In this document: positions 44,670 through 55,592 of the stretch, one piece after another
Layout of the letters: the number at the start of each line of letters is the position of its first letter
Numbering within the stretch: position 1 is the stretch's first letter
Assembly: GCA_029168955.1 (NCBI GenBank)
Contig: JAPDOI010000133.1
Span: 497,001 to 561,000, forward strand
Length of the DNA stretch: 64,000 nucleotides
Direction of reading: 5' to 3'
Source: Aplectana chamaeleonis
Taxonomy: Eukaryota > Nematoda > Chromadorea > Rhabditida > Cosmocercidae
Made by a program: the position numbers and the translations under genes
The notes under the pieces: model-generated
What the model saw: only the letters and a program-made list of their open reading frames with translations
Database searches by the model: none
What the model was told of the DNA's origin: nothing

Positions 44670-46459
44670 TGAGTTTCTGTCAGATGTTTGTTGTCTGCCT
44701 CAAATTTTACTTCACTAGAGAAATTGGTAGAAACTTGAGAAAAGTGTATAAATTGTGCGGACAAAGCAAAACCAGTAGTCTTTGCAAGGCAACGGAGTGT
44801 ATTGCCTAGGGCATGCCACAGACCCACTTCGTGCTCAATCGCTTTATTTCATCTCGACAGCACCCTCTGTGAACTTTTTTTTTCATTTTTTTTCATAACA
44901 ACAGCTTAAATAAAAAGAAACGGGTTCAATTCTGCGTGAGACCACAAAGGGTACACTTTAGGAGCGGTGACATCGGGTAAGGAAATAGTACATTTATCCA
45001 AGAGTGTTTAGTGTCACGACTGATTGTAAGATAAAGTGTAAAGTAGCAGACGTACCCATTCCTGATTTGCAGATAATAGTGCTCTTTCTGGAAGAAGCAG
45101 TACCTACAGATCTGCATGTGGACTACGGCCCCATTAATGGCATTGGTAGGTTCCAAGTCTAATGATAATTTCCTGAAAATCATGACATCTATTTCGCCCT
45201 CACATTATGTTAAGTATACATGTATACTCGAGCGCATCTCTGCCAAAGTTTGAGCCTTTTTCAATTAAGGACCTCCAATAAGGTGCAAAAACACGGACAG
45301 AAACCAGAGAAGGGCCCTGCTCCTACTGCATAACAGTTTTCGAAGAAAACTTGCCCTAGGAGAGGATGGCGTCGAAAACATTCCAAGGATGATGTACGGA
45401 TTAGTAAGTTGCCTTTTATATTTCTAATGAGCAGAGTAAGCAGTAAGCAGGCTAGGGAAGAGAAGTGGATCGCAGGGCATCCTACCACATGATTTTCCTT
45501 TGTAACTGGGTGATGCCGGGACTCCCTAAGTTCGACGATAAGCGTCAAAACTAGAGCTGAACGGGAATTGTGTTCAAGGAACTGAATAAGACTTGAGAAG
45601 ACTGTGAGAAGTGGGCACATTGAAAAAGTAGTTTCTCGCAAGACTGGCATCCAATAAATGAAGTGCAGAAAGTAATCAAGTAATTCGTTGAGGAAAATAA
45701 ATGGACAGGCCACTCTCGAGAGTTTATGACGAGAAGGCAACAAATTATACACGAACCGAAAGGTAAATCAAATCAAAGAACGGGTAATGGAATGTGACCC
45801 AAACTCTTCATGCCAAACCGGATTCAAACGTAATGGATTAGTGTAGCCGCCCTTTAAACGACACACAGCGTTGCCGAGAGCACGTAGCCAGCTTCGCCCT
45901 GAGCTCGATACAATTATACATTGCCAGTCTCTCTCAGGTACGAAGTAGCGCACAGCAGTCGGGGATGCAATCATTCGATCAATAGCCATCCTCCCATCGT
46001 TTTCACGCGCGCAATTTTTCGCGCCAAGCAGCATCGCGCCTTTCCCCCATCTAGTGCTTGGCGATATCTCTCATGGTAATCTATTCTCTCTCCTTCTTCT
46101 TCTCTTGTGGTGAAGTTGTCTCTTCTGGGGAGGCGAGCAGGATTGAGAGTTTCGTGAAGGGGTAAGGACGGGACATCACGGATAACTCGTTCCCCAGCCA
46201 AACCTAGCTAGGAGGCTGGGTCAGCCGTAACTCCGTTGAGACACTTTTTATGAGTGATCTCCACCGCTCGCACGGCAATCATGAAAGGCGCCGACCTGTC
46301 CCAATCTTTTGGTAACACTCTGCATGCCGCCCCTGATCTTGCCAACTTGGGGTCACAAGTAGTTTGCGCATGGCATTAAGGTAAGTTGTTTCTATCGAAA
46401 AAAAGTTGTTTACTTGTTTTTTTGCCTGTCTCAGTCAGACATTATGCATCCCATTTCAG
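44670..46459. other. Region between the signal exon and the CAP-like exons
   Basis: A poly(T) run at 44876-44895 and several AATAAA-like strings occur. A minus-strand ORF of 76 codons at 45971-46201 (DYHERYRQALDGGKARCCLARK) and one of 163 codons at 45261-45752 are unrecognised. A possible upstream CAP exon, about 46250-46349, would read STARTAIMKGAD and NTLHAAPDLANLGSQ before a GTAGTT donor, in frame with the exon at 46460; this is weak. Confidence 0.3.
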
Positions 46460-47756
46460 CACTACTATTGCGCTTACGAGCAGAAAGCCTATGAGATCCT
46501 CGTAAAAAATCTGCCATTGGATTACGTTGCCAACACCGTTTACAATTACTTTGAACTGTAAGTTATGGTGGCATTTATATCTCTGAACTTTGGCAATTGA
46601 TACTATGCAATCGTTAGGCAGCTTAAATCGAAAATTGTATGGGCACCCCTTCAAATATATTCAGGGAAGGCGAAGGCTGCAATATCTTGGTCTGGAGCAA
46701 TCATAAAGAGCTCTGTAATCCGTAGTTGGAGAGCCAGCGTGTCTCCTATGTCTTTACATCGTTATCAGCAGATATATTTCGCCATTATCGACGTCCGCAA
46801 CGGAGCTCTAAACAAAACGAAGAGCTCTTTGGGAATGCACCAGAGCTTTTCTACACACGTAGAGGGAAAGCCGAAAAGGTTGTCTACAAAGGGGGGAGAT
46901 TCGACTCAAAACTTTGCACTGCCGGGACCAAGTGGTTTCAGAACGATTATCACGTGTCGCATGATGAAACAGCCGCAGTCCGCAAATGCAGTCCAAAAGT
47001 GGGCCCTGAGAACAACCGTATATGCTGTGTTGTCATACAGTAAAAAAAGGCATTTTGTTTTTCAGCGATCTCTTCTCGCGACTTTAGAAAATAAGCTGGG
47101 TGTAAATTATATGTGAGCTTTGGAAGTTCCGTTTCAGAGTCTAGTCTCATAATTTAGGACAAGTTCGCAATTTTTGGCTCTGGAGAGGTTAAAGAAATCC
47201 TTCTTTGCGGTGGCTGTAAAGAAATGGCTGGAGAGAAACGGAGCGAACACCCTTTACCTTCAGAATGTAAGATCACGCTCGCTTCAGCGACATGGTGCTA
47301 TATAAGGCCTGTATGACACCAGGAGTAATCGGAGTACGAGGCAGGATTTATCCCTCTGTCGGCCGGTCGGCGGAAATCTCTCCAGCCTTCGACTTGTGGC
47401 TGATTGGCCGACGAGGGGGTAAACCCAGCGTCGTACTTCCTTCTCCCCTGTACCCATCACGTTGCAGATTATGCACCCATGGAGGCGCTGGTTTGGATGC
47501 GCCACGCATATTGAAAATCAGCGGAAAATCAGATTCCTCTGTCTCTACAAAGAGGATAGGTTTGTTTTGATGTACTTCCATCCATTCATGCCTACTATAT
47601 AATCTGTCCCAATTTAGATACAAATTCGACGAATTGCTCCCGGCACCATCAGGAAAACCGTGCGAGAAGGATGAAGACTGCACGCATTACTCCGGCTCCA
47701 AGTGCAGCAATAGTCTCTGTTTCTCCCCAATGCCAGATCCATTCACAATACACTAA
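46460..47756 (+). CDS. CAP/SCP-like secreted protein (3' part), divergent
   Basis: Four exons join in frame: 46460-46557, 47158-47266, 47468-47559 and 47618-47756, giving 145 codons of C-terminal sequence. It reads HYYCAYEQKAYEIL (the first conserved Cys and helix of nematode CAP proteins), AVAVKKWLERNGANTLY (the 'AVKxWWxE' region), PWRRWFGCATHI (the VGCAV strand), FLCLYKED (FVCNY strand) and a cysteine-rich tail PCEKDEDCTHYSGSKCSNSLC typical of nematode SCP/TAPS proteins. The usual CAP1 motif GHYTQ before the tryptophan is not visible, so the fold may be decayed. CAP proteins are usually secreted. AATAAA is at 47823-47828. The start of the gene is unresolved. Confidence 0.55.
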
Positions 47757-48221
47757 GAGATCCTATCTGATAGTGAGAGCTCCTTGCCTCACTATACTTT
47801 CTCAACACGGATATTTTTTCCGAATAAAGTCTTTGGTATTTATCACATTTTTACGATTTATTGTGACATTCTGCCATGCCCACTGTGTCTTTCAATCCAC
47901 ATAACACTGTTTATGATCGCAGGTCAAGGTTTGGAAGTGATACAGCCGTGTCGGTGTGGGTAACAACTGGGACCTAAAAGGGAGCAAGTAGAATAATGCT
48001 ATTTTCCTACAGACAATTCTCAGCCTTTAGGAGGGCACTTGGCCCTTTTTTCCAACGGTGTTCTGCTTCTAAGAGCTATCACCATTGATCCTCACCGGAA
48101 ACCCAAAAACACGAGGTGGCAATAAACTGGCTTTAGGTCGCCGTTAATGACCGTGATCAGCCAGCGAAAATCAGAAAGAAATCATGTGTCTAACCGGCAC
48201 ACAGTCCTCGAATCAACTTAA

Positions 48222-48706
48222 AGGCAGTGTTCACGATGATTTTCGTTTCCGAGTTTTCCACTCGAAACAATGCGTTGGTCACCAAATGTTGCCGAAATTG
48301 CGAAGAAACGGCGAGAAACGCACTTATTTGTCTTATTTCAGTTGACATCATTCTATGGCCTGGACTAGTTGTCCGGTTGGATGAACATGTTCAAGGTGGT
48401 TGTCACCGGTAAAAAATGGGACTAATCGAAAATGGAAGAATATTTTGGGCAAAACAGTATCAGTTAGGGCCCGAAGGAAAGAACGGAGCAACACAGAATG
48501 GAGAATTGCAAAAGACGGGTCCACAAAAGATTTCATTGTCACAACGAACAGTTCCATTGATACTTAAGAGGCGGGATGATACTTGAGGATTTCGTGCTCT
48601 TCTGGTGCGTTTTTCTCGGTTTCTTCGTCATTTCAGTTCTACTCGGGGGCCAAGCAATCGATTTAGCGATTAATCTCAAAATCGAAGATTATCGTGAACA
48701 CTGCCT
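48222..48706. mobile_element. piggyBac-like MITE with TTAA target sites
   Basis: Inverted ends AGGCAGTGTTCACGAT / ATCGTGAACACTGCCT, flanked by TTAA at 48218-48221 and 48707-48710. TTAA target duplication is the hallmark of the piggyBac superfamily, although the termini do not start with the usual CCC. The 485-bp interior has no transposase. Sequence on both sides (47829-48217, 48711-49222) is without a recognised gene. Confidence 0.75.
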
Positions 48707-49222
48707 TTAAAGATTATGCTCTTCACCCTTCCCTGCTTCAATATCCTGCCACACAGCTCATGCCGAACAATCAAGTACAGCTGTTCACTAACTTTCTGTA
48801 TCGTTCTTATATGCAAACATGAACTCACCAAACTCTATCACGAACTTATCAAGAAGCTTCGGTTAATTCGCGGACACCCAAATCATTCAATAGTGAACTA
48901 GACAAGGCGTTGGTCTGCGAGTTTTGTGTATATTACAACAAACGCACAGAAACTGACCAATCAGTACCATGGTCCTTTCATTCTAAGCAACCTATCGATA
49001 CCCCCCATTTAAAAGGAGAACTGGCAGAACTATGATGTGCTATTTGGAGGGAAAAGTCTACAAGGGGACCTCTCTGTCTGACCCGCAATTGTCAGCCGGA
49101 GCAATCCTCAACCAACAGATCTGCTGATTTATATGTGAGAATACAAGTTTGCGATAGCGGCTTAGCGTTGTGAACACATGGAGCTTAACGCCCTCGTAGC
49201 GTTGTAGTTTCTGGCACCATGT

Positions 49223-49763
49223 TGACAAAACTCCACCCTGCGGCACACCGGCTGCTACAGGCATACTATCGGAGGCGTAATCCTGGAATAGCACTTTGGC
49301 CCGACGACCTTTCGTAAATGCTGCGATCCAACGTTTCTTCCACGGTTGTAGCGAGGACTTCAATAGTTTCTCGGACAAAAATCCTAGGTTAACAGAATCA
49401 AATGCTTTGGTTAGATTGAGGTCAACGGCCTTTGTTCTAAGAGGCTTTCTGGTATTGGACCCATCGACCGCATAGCTGACAATCTCCAGAAGGGCAGTGG
49501 TGGTGGAGTGAAGTTTTCTAAACCCATGTTGATGTTGCTGTGCCTCATTCTGCTCTGCCAGGTCCTTTACGATTAGCTTTTCGGCTATTTTCGCGATCGG
49601 TGATAGCAGGCTAATAGGGCGATAGCCCTTGGCCGTGCTTTGCGATTTACCTGGCCTAGGCAAGGGTATCACATTGGCCGTCTTCCATGCTTGGGGCAGA
49701 GTGCAGGTTCGGAAAGAAGTGTTTATGATATCTGCGATCATCGCTAGAAGTTCCGTGGGAAGC
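49223..49763 (-). mobile_element. CR1/L2-like RT fragment
   Basis: Minus-strand translation is one open frame with RT motifs: [67 protein letters not shown] (motif A aspartates intact) and [10 protein letters not shown]. It closely matches the element inside CHMP1 intron 4 but has fewer lesions, so it is younger or better preserved. It is truncated exactly where segmental duplication copy B begins (49764). Confidence 0.88.
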
Positions 49764-50233
49764 TAGAGGATCTCAATTGGGAAACGTCACGGGAAGTAGC
49801 GAATGTGATTAACGAGTCTACAGGTAGTTCTTTTAGCGACTCTACCGTGGAGGATACGGATGCCACTCTCGATGTAGAGTAATTGTAGTCGTCCAACATC
49901 AGCACAGTACCTCCTTCAGGTGTGCTAATGCTGAGGTGGACGAGATCCCTTGAGAGATCAAGTGGTAGCTAATTACTCTATGACGAACTCGCCGAGCTCC
50001 TTATAAGATAAGGAAAGTCTATAAGCCCATTAGAAGACCGAGAGGCTGTTCAACTTCAAAGATAATTCCCTATTTCTGGGAAAGAATTTTATTTTTGTAA
50101 GTGTTCGCATGGTTTCGAAACTGTGTCTAAATTAGAAAAAAGTTTGAACCCAAGCTACATAGCTCGAAATTTTCACAATCTACGTTACTACACTAACTCT
50201 ACCTGATTTGGGATAGTTTCATTTACATTGCAG

Positions 50234-50346
50234 CTGCCTATGGGTTTCTGGCTGGTTGCCAACCAAAGAAGAAGAAATTCCTCGTTGTTTATCCGAAATT
50301 CCTTTTCTACTTCGTTGTTAGCTGGATGATCATCTCTGGCTCATAG
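50234..50346 (+). pseudogene. Second copy of the last YIPF6 exon
   Basis: This 113-nt exon with its CATTGCAG acceptor and stop codon is intact. It encodes AAYGFLAGCQPKKKKF..YPKFLFYF..MIISGS, with two replacements relative to 40843-40955 (E to K, I to K; the second puts a charge into a membrane segment). Upstream exons are not duplicated. It could serve as an alternative terminal exon 12 kb downstream of exon 5, but a pseudogene fragment is more likely. Confidence 0.8.
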
Positions 50347-50880
50347 GATTCCTGTAGGATGTTCCTGACCAATTGTTGTCTTAATACATATTTATTTTTC
50401 ATATTTTTTTTTGGTGGAATGTTTTTTTCCTCCCAATTGTGAAGGTGACCGACAATAGAATTCACTGAATTTGTAAATATGGTTGGGTGTGGGACGATTT
50501 GGAAGTGGACTTTCGGCGACCATAGCTGTCCCATGTGCGACTTCCTTGTCTTCTTATGGACAACCTCTTATAATTAGATGGGCGTGTGGCGTTATTGTAA
50601 TAACCGCTTTAATTAATCGCCCGTTTGCGGGTAGGTGAGAGTTAGTTTCTTTTTGTATTTGACTGTACCAACGCGCCTATACATATTGTGTATCACCCAG
50701 ATATTTTTTCACGGAATCAGTCGAGAATTTCCAAATTACTAAAACTGCGATTATCTAACTGTGCTAGTAGTATTCATCATTGTTGTACGTGGTTGTGTGT
50801 TTATGTATATACTCGGTGGTGTCTAACCTTTGTTAGGCTTGAAGAGTTGCGGAAAAATGACATAAATTATTAAAATCAGC

Positions 50881-51270
50881 TTGGTAGATACTATTTGTTG
50901 GTGTGCGAATTTGTGTGGACGGCGTATTGAACTTGTGGATGATTTCTGTTACTTGGGCTATTTGCTGAAGAACGATGGTAGTTATGCAGCGGATATTCAA
51001 CAACGATGTGCGAATGCTACATCTGCATTCAATTCTCCAGCCAAGGGTTTGTGGTCTACAACATCGCGAAGGAAGTCAAGTTGCGCGTCTACTTATCCGC
51101 TATTCGCCCTATCATGATGTACGGATCGGTGACGTGGGCGGCATCGAAGACGCAGATGGAAAGGTTGATTGCGCGGAGAGGAAGCTGTTAAGACGTTTGC
51201 TTTGATATTTCGGTCGCATCGACGAGTTCTCAAAAAGGATTTACTGAAATTTATGCGAAATGGCGACAAA
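50881..51270 (+). mobile_element. RTE-clade 3' RT fragment in duplication copy B
   Basis: Same fragment as 41489-41880, with the same frameshift between GRRIELVDDFCYLGY and EVKLRVYLSAIRPIMMYG. The shared lesion shows it was already broken before the duplication. Confidence 0.8.
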
Positions 51271-51812
51271 AAATTACGAAAGATGATAATAGTGGAGTGT
51301 AGGACTAAATCGTTCTCCTCCGTTATATGATGCTATCGTAACAATCTTACAAGGGAAATGTTCAGAACGGTGAACACATCTGCGAATACGAATTGCCTTG
51401 TTAGTATTCCTTGGGCATCCATAGTAAAACTGCGCAGTATCCCGACCCTAGCTGCTTGTTGCAAGAAGTTCTAAGCGTTTCCCAAGTCTCGCGAGAAGGT
51501 AAAGGCGCAACCCGTCAAGCCTCGGTCATAGTTGGCTGATCGGCGTAGCCAGCCCGACTGATACTGATGAAAGACATGAATAAGGTGGGGTGGAAAAAAC
51601 AGCCGATGTGGCTGACCCGACCGATGTTCACATGATATAAGGCGAGAAATGAATGATATCCATGATGACGTTCCTCATATTTCATGCATATTGACCGCGT
51701 CACCCACAGCTGGCCACACCGGGTGTTTTTTGCAACATCCATCGTCCATGTTTTTCATCCGTATCGACCGGGTGGGCCACGGCAATTTTTCAACCAACTC
51801 TGTCAGGGGCTT

Positions 51813-51966
51813 AAGCCCTTTTCATAGTTTGCCGGCCGACGTCGGACGACTCCTTATCATGTTTTATAAGTCAAGTTAGATAAGATGGATAGGATAGGAT
51901 AGATAGATATTACACATTCGATAACGAGTCGTCCGACGCCGGTCGGGCACGTGTGAAAGAGGCATA
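51813..51966. mobile_element. MITE private to duplication copy B
   Basis: Ends AGCCCTTTTCA and TGAAAGAGGCA are approximately inverted, followed inward by GACGTCGGACGACTC and GAGTCGTCCGACGCC, which are inverted with one mismatch. Copy A reads GGGGCTTAGGCTCCG at the site, without the insertion. It is flanked by TTA and TAA. Confidence 0.7.
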
Positions 51967-53109
51967 AGGCTCCGTCCATAGCAGACGACCAGCGGCAGAG
52001 CGTCAAGGCGTCGGAGCATCATGCGCCAGCGCTTGAACGCTGACTCATGACGCTCGACGGCTGGCGCATTGAACGTGTCCGAGGACGTCACCTGGTTAAC
52101 GATGGTATCGATAATATTATATCAGTGACAGCCGTTACGGTCACTATGCCTCTACCGTCAGCGACTGGCCGGCAGCAGTGGTCGCTTGGGAGTCAGATCA
52201 ATAACAAATTCTGAAGATGCAAACCTCCAGCGTCACATTACGGTCACGTGACGATAGGACGCCTGCCATGGAGGGAGCCCAAGGCATATTTTCTGAGTGT
52301 TTTGAGAGAGTTTTGGGTTGGCACAAGACTTGTGGTGGGGTTAATTAGGGTGCTGAAAACGAATCTGGGGTTCACTGTAGGTTACGGTGGGTATCATGCC
52401 ATTAGGAGGCGAGGCCAACCTCAATATTTAGAAAATCGTCAAATTGGTGCTAAATTTTAATTCAGCACCCGGAATACAATATTCTTCTTTAATTAAGGGC
52501 ACATGCGATACATTGAACATCCAAAGTGGCACAGCAAGCCTTCACAGTTCAGATGAAAGTCAATAACTGAAATTCAATATTCCGGAATTGCAGATGTGAA
52601 TGAGCTTTCCGTTTGCAGACTGGTAAGCGGTGCCGCTATTATTAGCTGCGGCGAACACCGTATTGCACTGTTTGTGACGGACCAATAATCACACTGACAA
52701 CGGCGACCTGCTTATATACAATTTGAATAAAGCTTCTTGAACAATCTCTACACAGAGAGAAGGTTGCAGAATACGTAATAGTACATACGATGAGGAGATC
52801 ACAGAGTAAAAAGAACATGCTAGAAAGTTACGGATCACGTAGTGGATTATTTTCGAATCCAACAATCACCATTCTGCTAAAATGGATATTAGCATGATCA
52901 TCGACACGGTGTAGCAGAAGTTCAATCCAGTTCCAAAAGCACTCTGCAAATCTAAAAATAAGAATCATAAACACTATTACATCATTCCCGCCCCTCCCCC
53001 AACATCATGAAATCTCCCACAGTTCTTGTGTATTCAATGCTTGTTGATTCTGGAATTGCTATAGAAAGACATGCAGATTAATCGTTCATCAATTCGTCGC
53101 CCTGCTTTG

Positions 53110-53136
53110 GTGGTTCGCCTTCTAGTGACTGTTGCT
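53110..53136 (+). pseudogene. Signal-peptide-like exon in copy B, start codon lost
   Basis: It is identical to the exon at 43990-44016 except that the initiating ATG reads GTG. The GTGAGT donor is kept. With the LTR-like unit inserted 94 bp downstream, it cannot be a normal first exon. Confidence 0.5.
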
Positions 53137-53230
53137 GTGAGTTTCTATCACTCTTGACTTCCTTGGTATAATCAACTAGTACCCACATGACGCTGTCAGT
53201 CCACATCTTCGCCGAGGTGTGCCGTCCTAG

Positions 53231-55592
53231 TGTCGTGACTTCCGTCCGACTTAGTCATCTAAAGGCCGCCGCCTGGCCTTCCGTCACTGGTCCCGCCACG
53301 ATCTCTACAGAAGGAATTGCATCATCATGCAGGGACGCAGAATCCGCACGACCCCCGTCGCCTGGCAAGTCAGAGCGTCAGTGTCGACGCCTCCTCGTCA
53401 GTGTCTCAGTGTGTGTGTCATCGATTGCCGTCATCGGGTGCGCTGCTCTTCGTGCGTTCGCGTCACATGCCTGTGACGTCCTGCTTCCTTCGATCGTCGT
53501 CAGTCCTGCGAGTCGTCCTGCCGATCCCGCGTACGGAGGAGGGTCTACCGTGCGGTGGCGTCCTGCCCGCACCTCCCCTGCTCCTGTCATCGCCTGATGG
53601 TTGAGCAGGGGCCTGGTCGACTTCCAGCCCTCACTGCCCGTGCGTCCGGTTCCTCCCATGCCTGGGAGTTCGTCAGGTAGTAGGAGTTTGTCCTCTCCCG
53701 TCTCAGCTGGGCAAGGTCCGTCCCTGACACGTAGGAGTAATTGTATTTTAACTTATGTATATATTTATTGCCGCGTTCAGTAGTTTAGTACTTTAAAGGG
53801 TAAACGCATATTTAAATACTTGTGTCCTGTTGTGTGGCAATATCATACCGTACAGACGGTGTATACTTGGTTCGGTGACATATGTTATGTTTTGTGTGTG
53901 CCGCGCAATGGCGGTTGTAGTTGGGTCAGACCTATCCTGGAGTTGGCCCTGGTTTGTGGGTAAGGGCGTGGTACCAGCGTAGTGTGCGACCGGAGGCTGT
54001 AGGGCCTAACACACATGTAGTATTCCATATACTCGGTTACCGCGTGGCAGGCATAAGCATAGGGGCACGCCGTAAGTCCTCTGGTTCATCCGTGTCGGGC
54101 TAGCGGCTACTCACACTCCGTGACAACCGATGCTGCAAGGACGGAAACGCAGACTCGGGGTGTAGGGTAGCACACGTCGCGACATGGTGCATCCGGCCGC
54201 AGTTGGACACGTGGGAAACCCGTGTCTGGCTGGCGTGATCGAATCCGCGCGTGCCCCCTTAGGCCGGTTGGGTCTCGGTGACTGCGTAGTAGCTAGCGTA
54301 GGGCCAGGGTAGTGCTAGGTAAGTTGTGGTGTCAGAGCGTTACAAGGGGACCTGGCGTTTGGGACAGAGCCCACCTCCTCCCTGTGGTCGCAGCTCTCCC
54401 CCTCTGCCGCCTCGGGTGGCACGGGCCGGTGGGGGACAAGGAGGGTTGCGGATGGCCATGGACATGTCAAGGGAGCGGGTGCAGCCGAAAGCTGTGAGGA
54501 GGCCCGCGTCAGGTCTTTCGCAACATCATAACCCCTAGTAACCCCTCGTGACCGCCTGGTTGCTTGTAGTTATCCCTCGCACCTTTTGGTTCGTACCTAT
54601 ACGCCCATTATGTCACAATTACCCCTCTCCGTCTGGGTCCTCTCTGGGTTGGTTTGTAGGTTAGTCAACTGTCAGCGTGTGGTCCCAAACCATAGCTTGT
54701 CTTGGTTGGTTGACCGCTGTTTCGGTTGATAGGTAACTTAAGCGCTTGGTTTCCAGCTCGCATAACAGTCACTATATTGCTATATCGCGTTCCCTTCTCT
54801 ACTTCACTAATTGCGCCTAGGTAAGTATGCGTAAGTTTTTCCCTACGTCGTCCTCGGTGTATAACACTTAATACCATCTTTGACCGCGTGCCAGCGTTCC
54901 GATTGGTGGCAGCAATCGGACCGTTTTGGTATAAAGGTCATAAATTTGTGTTATTTTACACCGTTAGGTACCTTGCCCACTAGTTCACACCATATACGGG
55001 ACAAAACATCTCCATCAATTCCATCTCTACCTCGCAAAGGACGTTCCGGACAACGTACAAGGACTACTCGACCATCTACGGATCGCACTCGGTCTTGGGA
55101 GCAGTGCACCTTTAGCACTGGCACCCCCCAGTTATACCATCTAGGGTTTTTGGTCCGCGTTTGGCGTTGGTTGGGTCATAATACCGGTTATTGGCTCAAT
55201 TTCGCGTCATTTGCCACCTTAATCCCTTTAACTGGGTTGGCAGCGTTGGCACTCAACTTTAAAACTCATCCCGTGCGCAACAACATCGCGCTCTACGACG
55301 TCAATTAGCTAGACTCTAGCTAACCTCGGTTAGCCTAGCTAATTCTACTCGGACATGGATCAACACGTGTGCTCTGGTGTTTTACGACCGTCACGTCAAC
55401 ACCTGGATCGACTCCTCTGGATAATTACCATCGCCAGTGGATACGCTTACAGTCACGCACGGTGACCTTGGATCGCGTCTGCAAGTCTGGGCGGAGCTAC
55501 CTATGGCAAGCCAATCACCTATCCGGCACAGTTCCTGTGATGCGGCTCCAACATCTTCGCTGTTTGGTTTCCATATCTAACTGCTTCGCGTG
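53231..55592 (+). mobile_element. LTR-like unit 1 (2,362 bp)
   Basis: It begins TGTCGTGACTTCCGTCCG exactly where homology between duplication copies A and B stops, so the left edge of an insertion is fixed. The whole unit repeats head-to-tail from 55593. It contains a TATA-like TTATGTATATATTTATTG near 53751, two GTGTGTC-rich segments and several short ORFs. The longest (142 codons at 54880-55308) is frame-broken in unit 2, so it is not conserved coding sequence. Confidence 0.65.

Larger units (their letters stand above)
49764..53230 (+). repeat. Segmental duplication, copy B
   Basis: Direct-orientation copy of 40059-44110. The left edge abuts an RT fragment on the opposite strand; the right edge abuts the first LTR-like unit. 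It lacks the 444-bp MITE and about 330 bp near its left end, and carries a private insertion at 51813-51966. Confidence 0.92.

Noticed and set aside
45261..45752. 163-codon minus-strand ORF
   Set aside because: No recognised family, no matching exons, no support on either side; kept only as a mention.
54880..55308. 142-codon ORF in LTR-like unit 1
   Set aside because: The same stretch in unit 2 is frameshifted and stopped, so the frame is not conserved.
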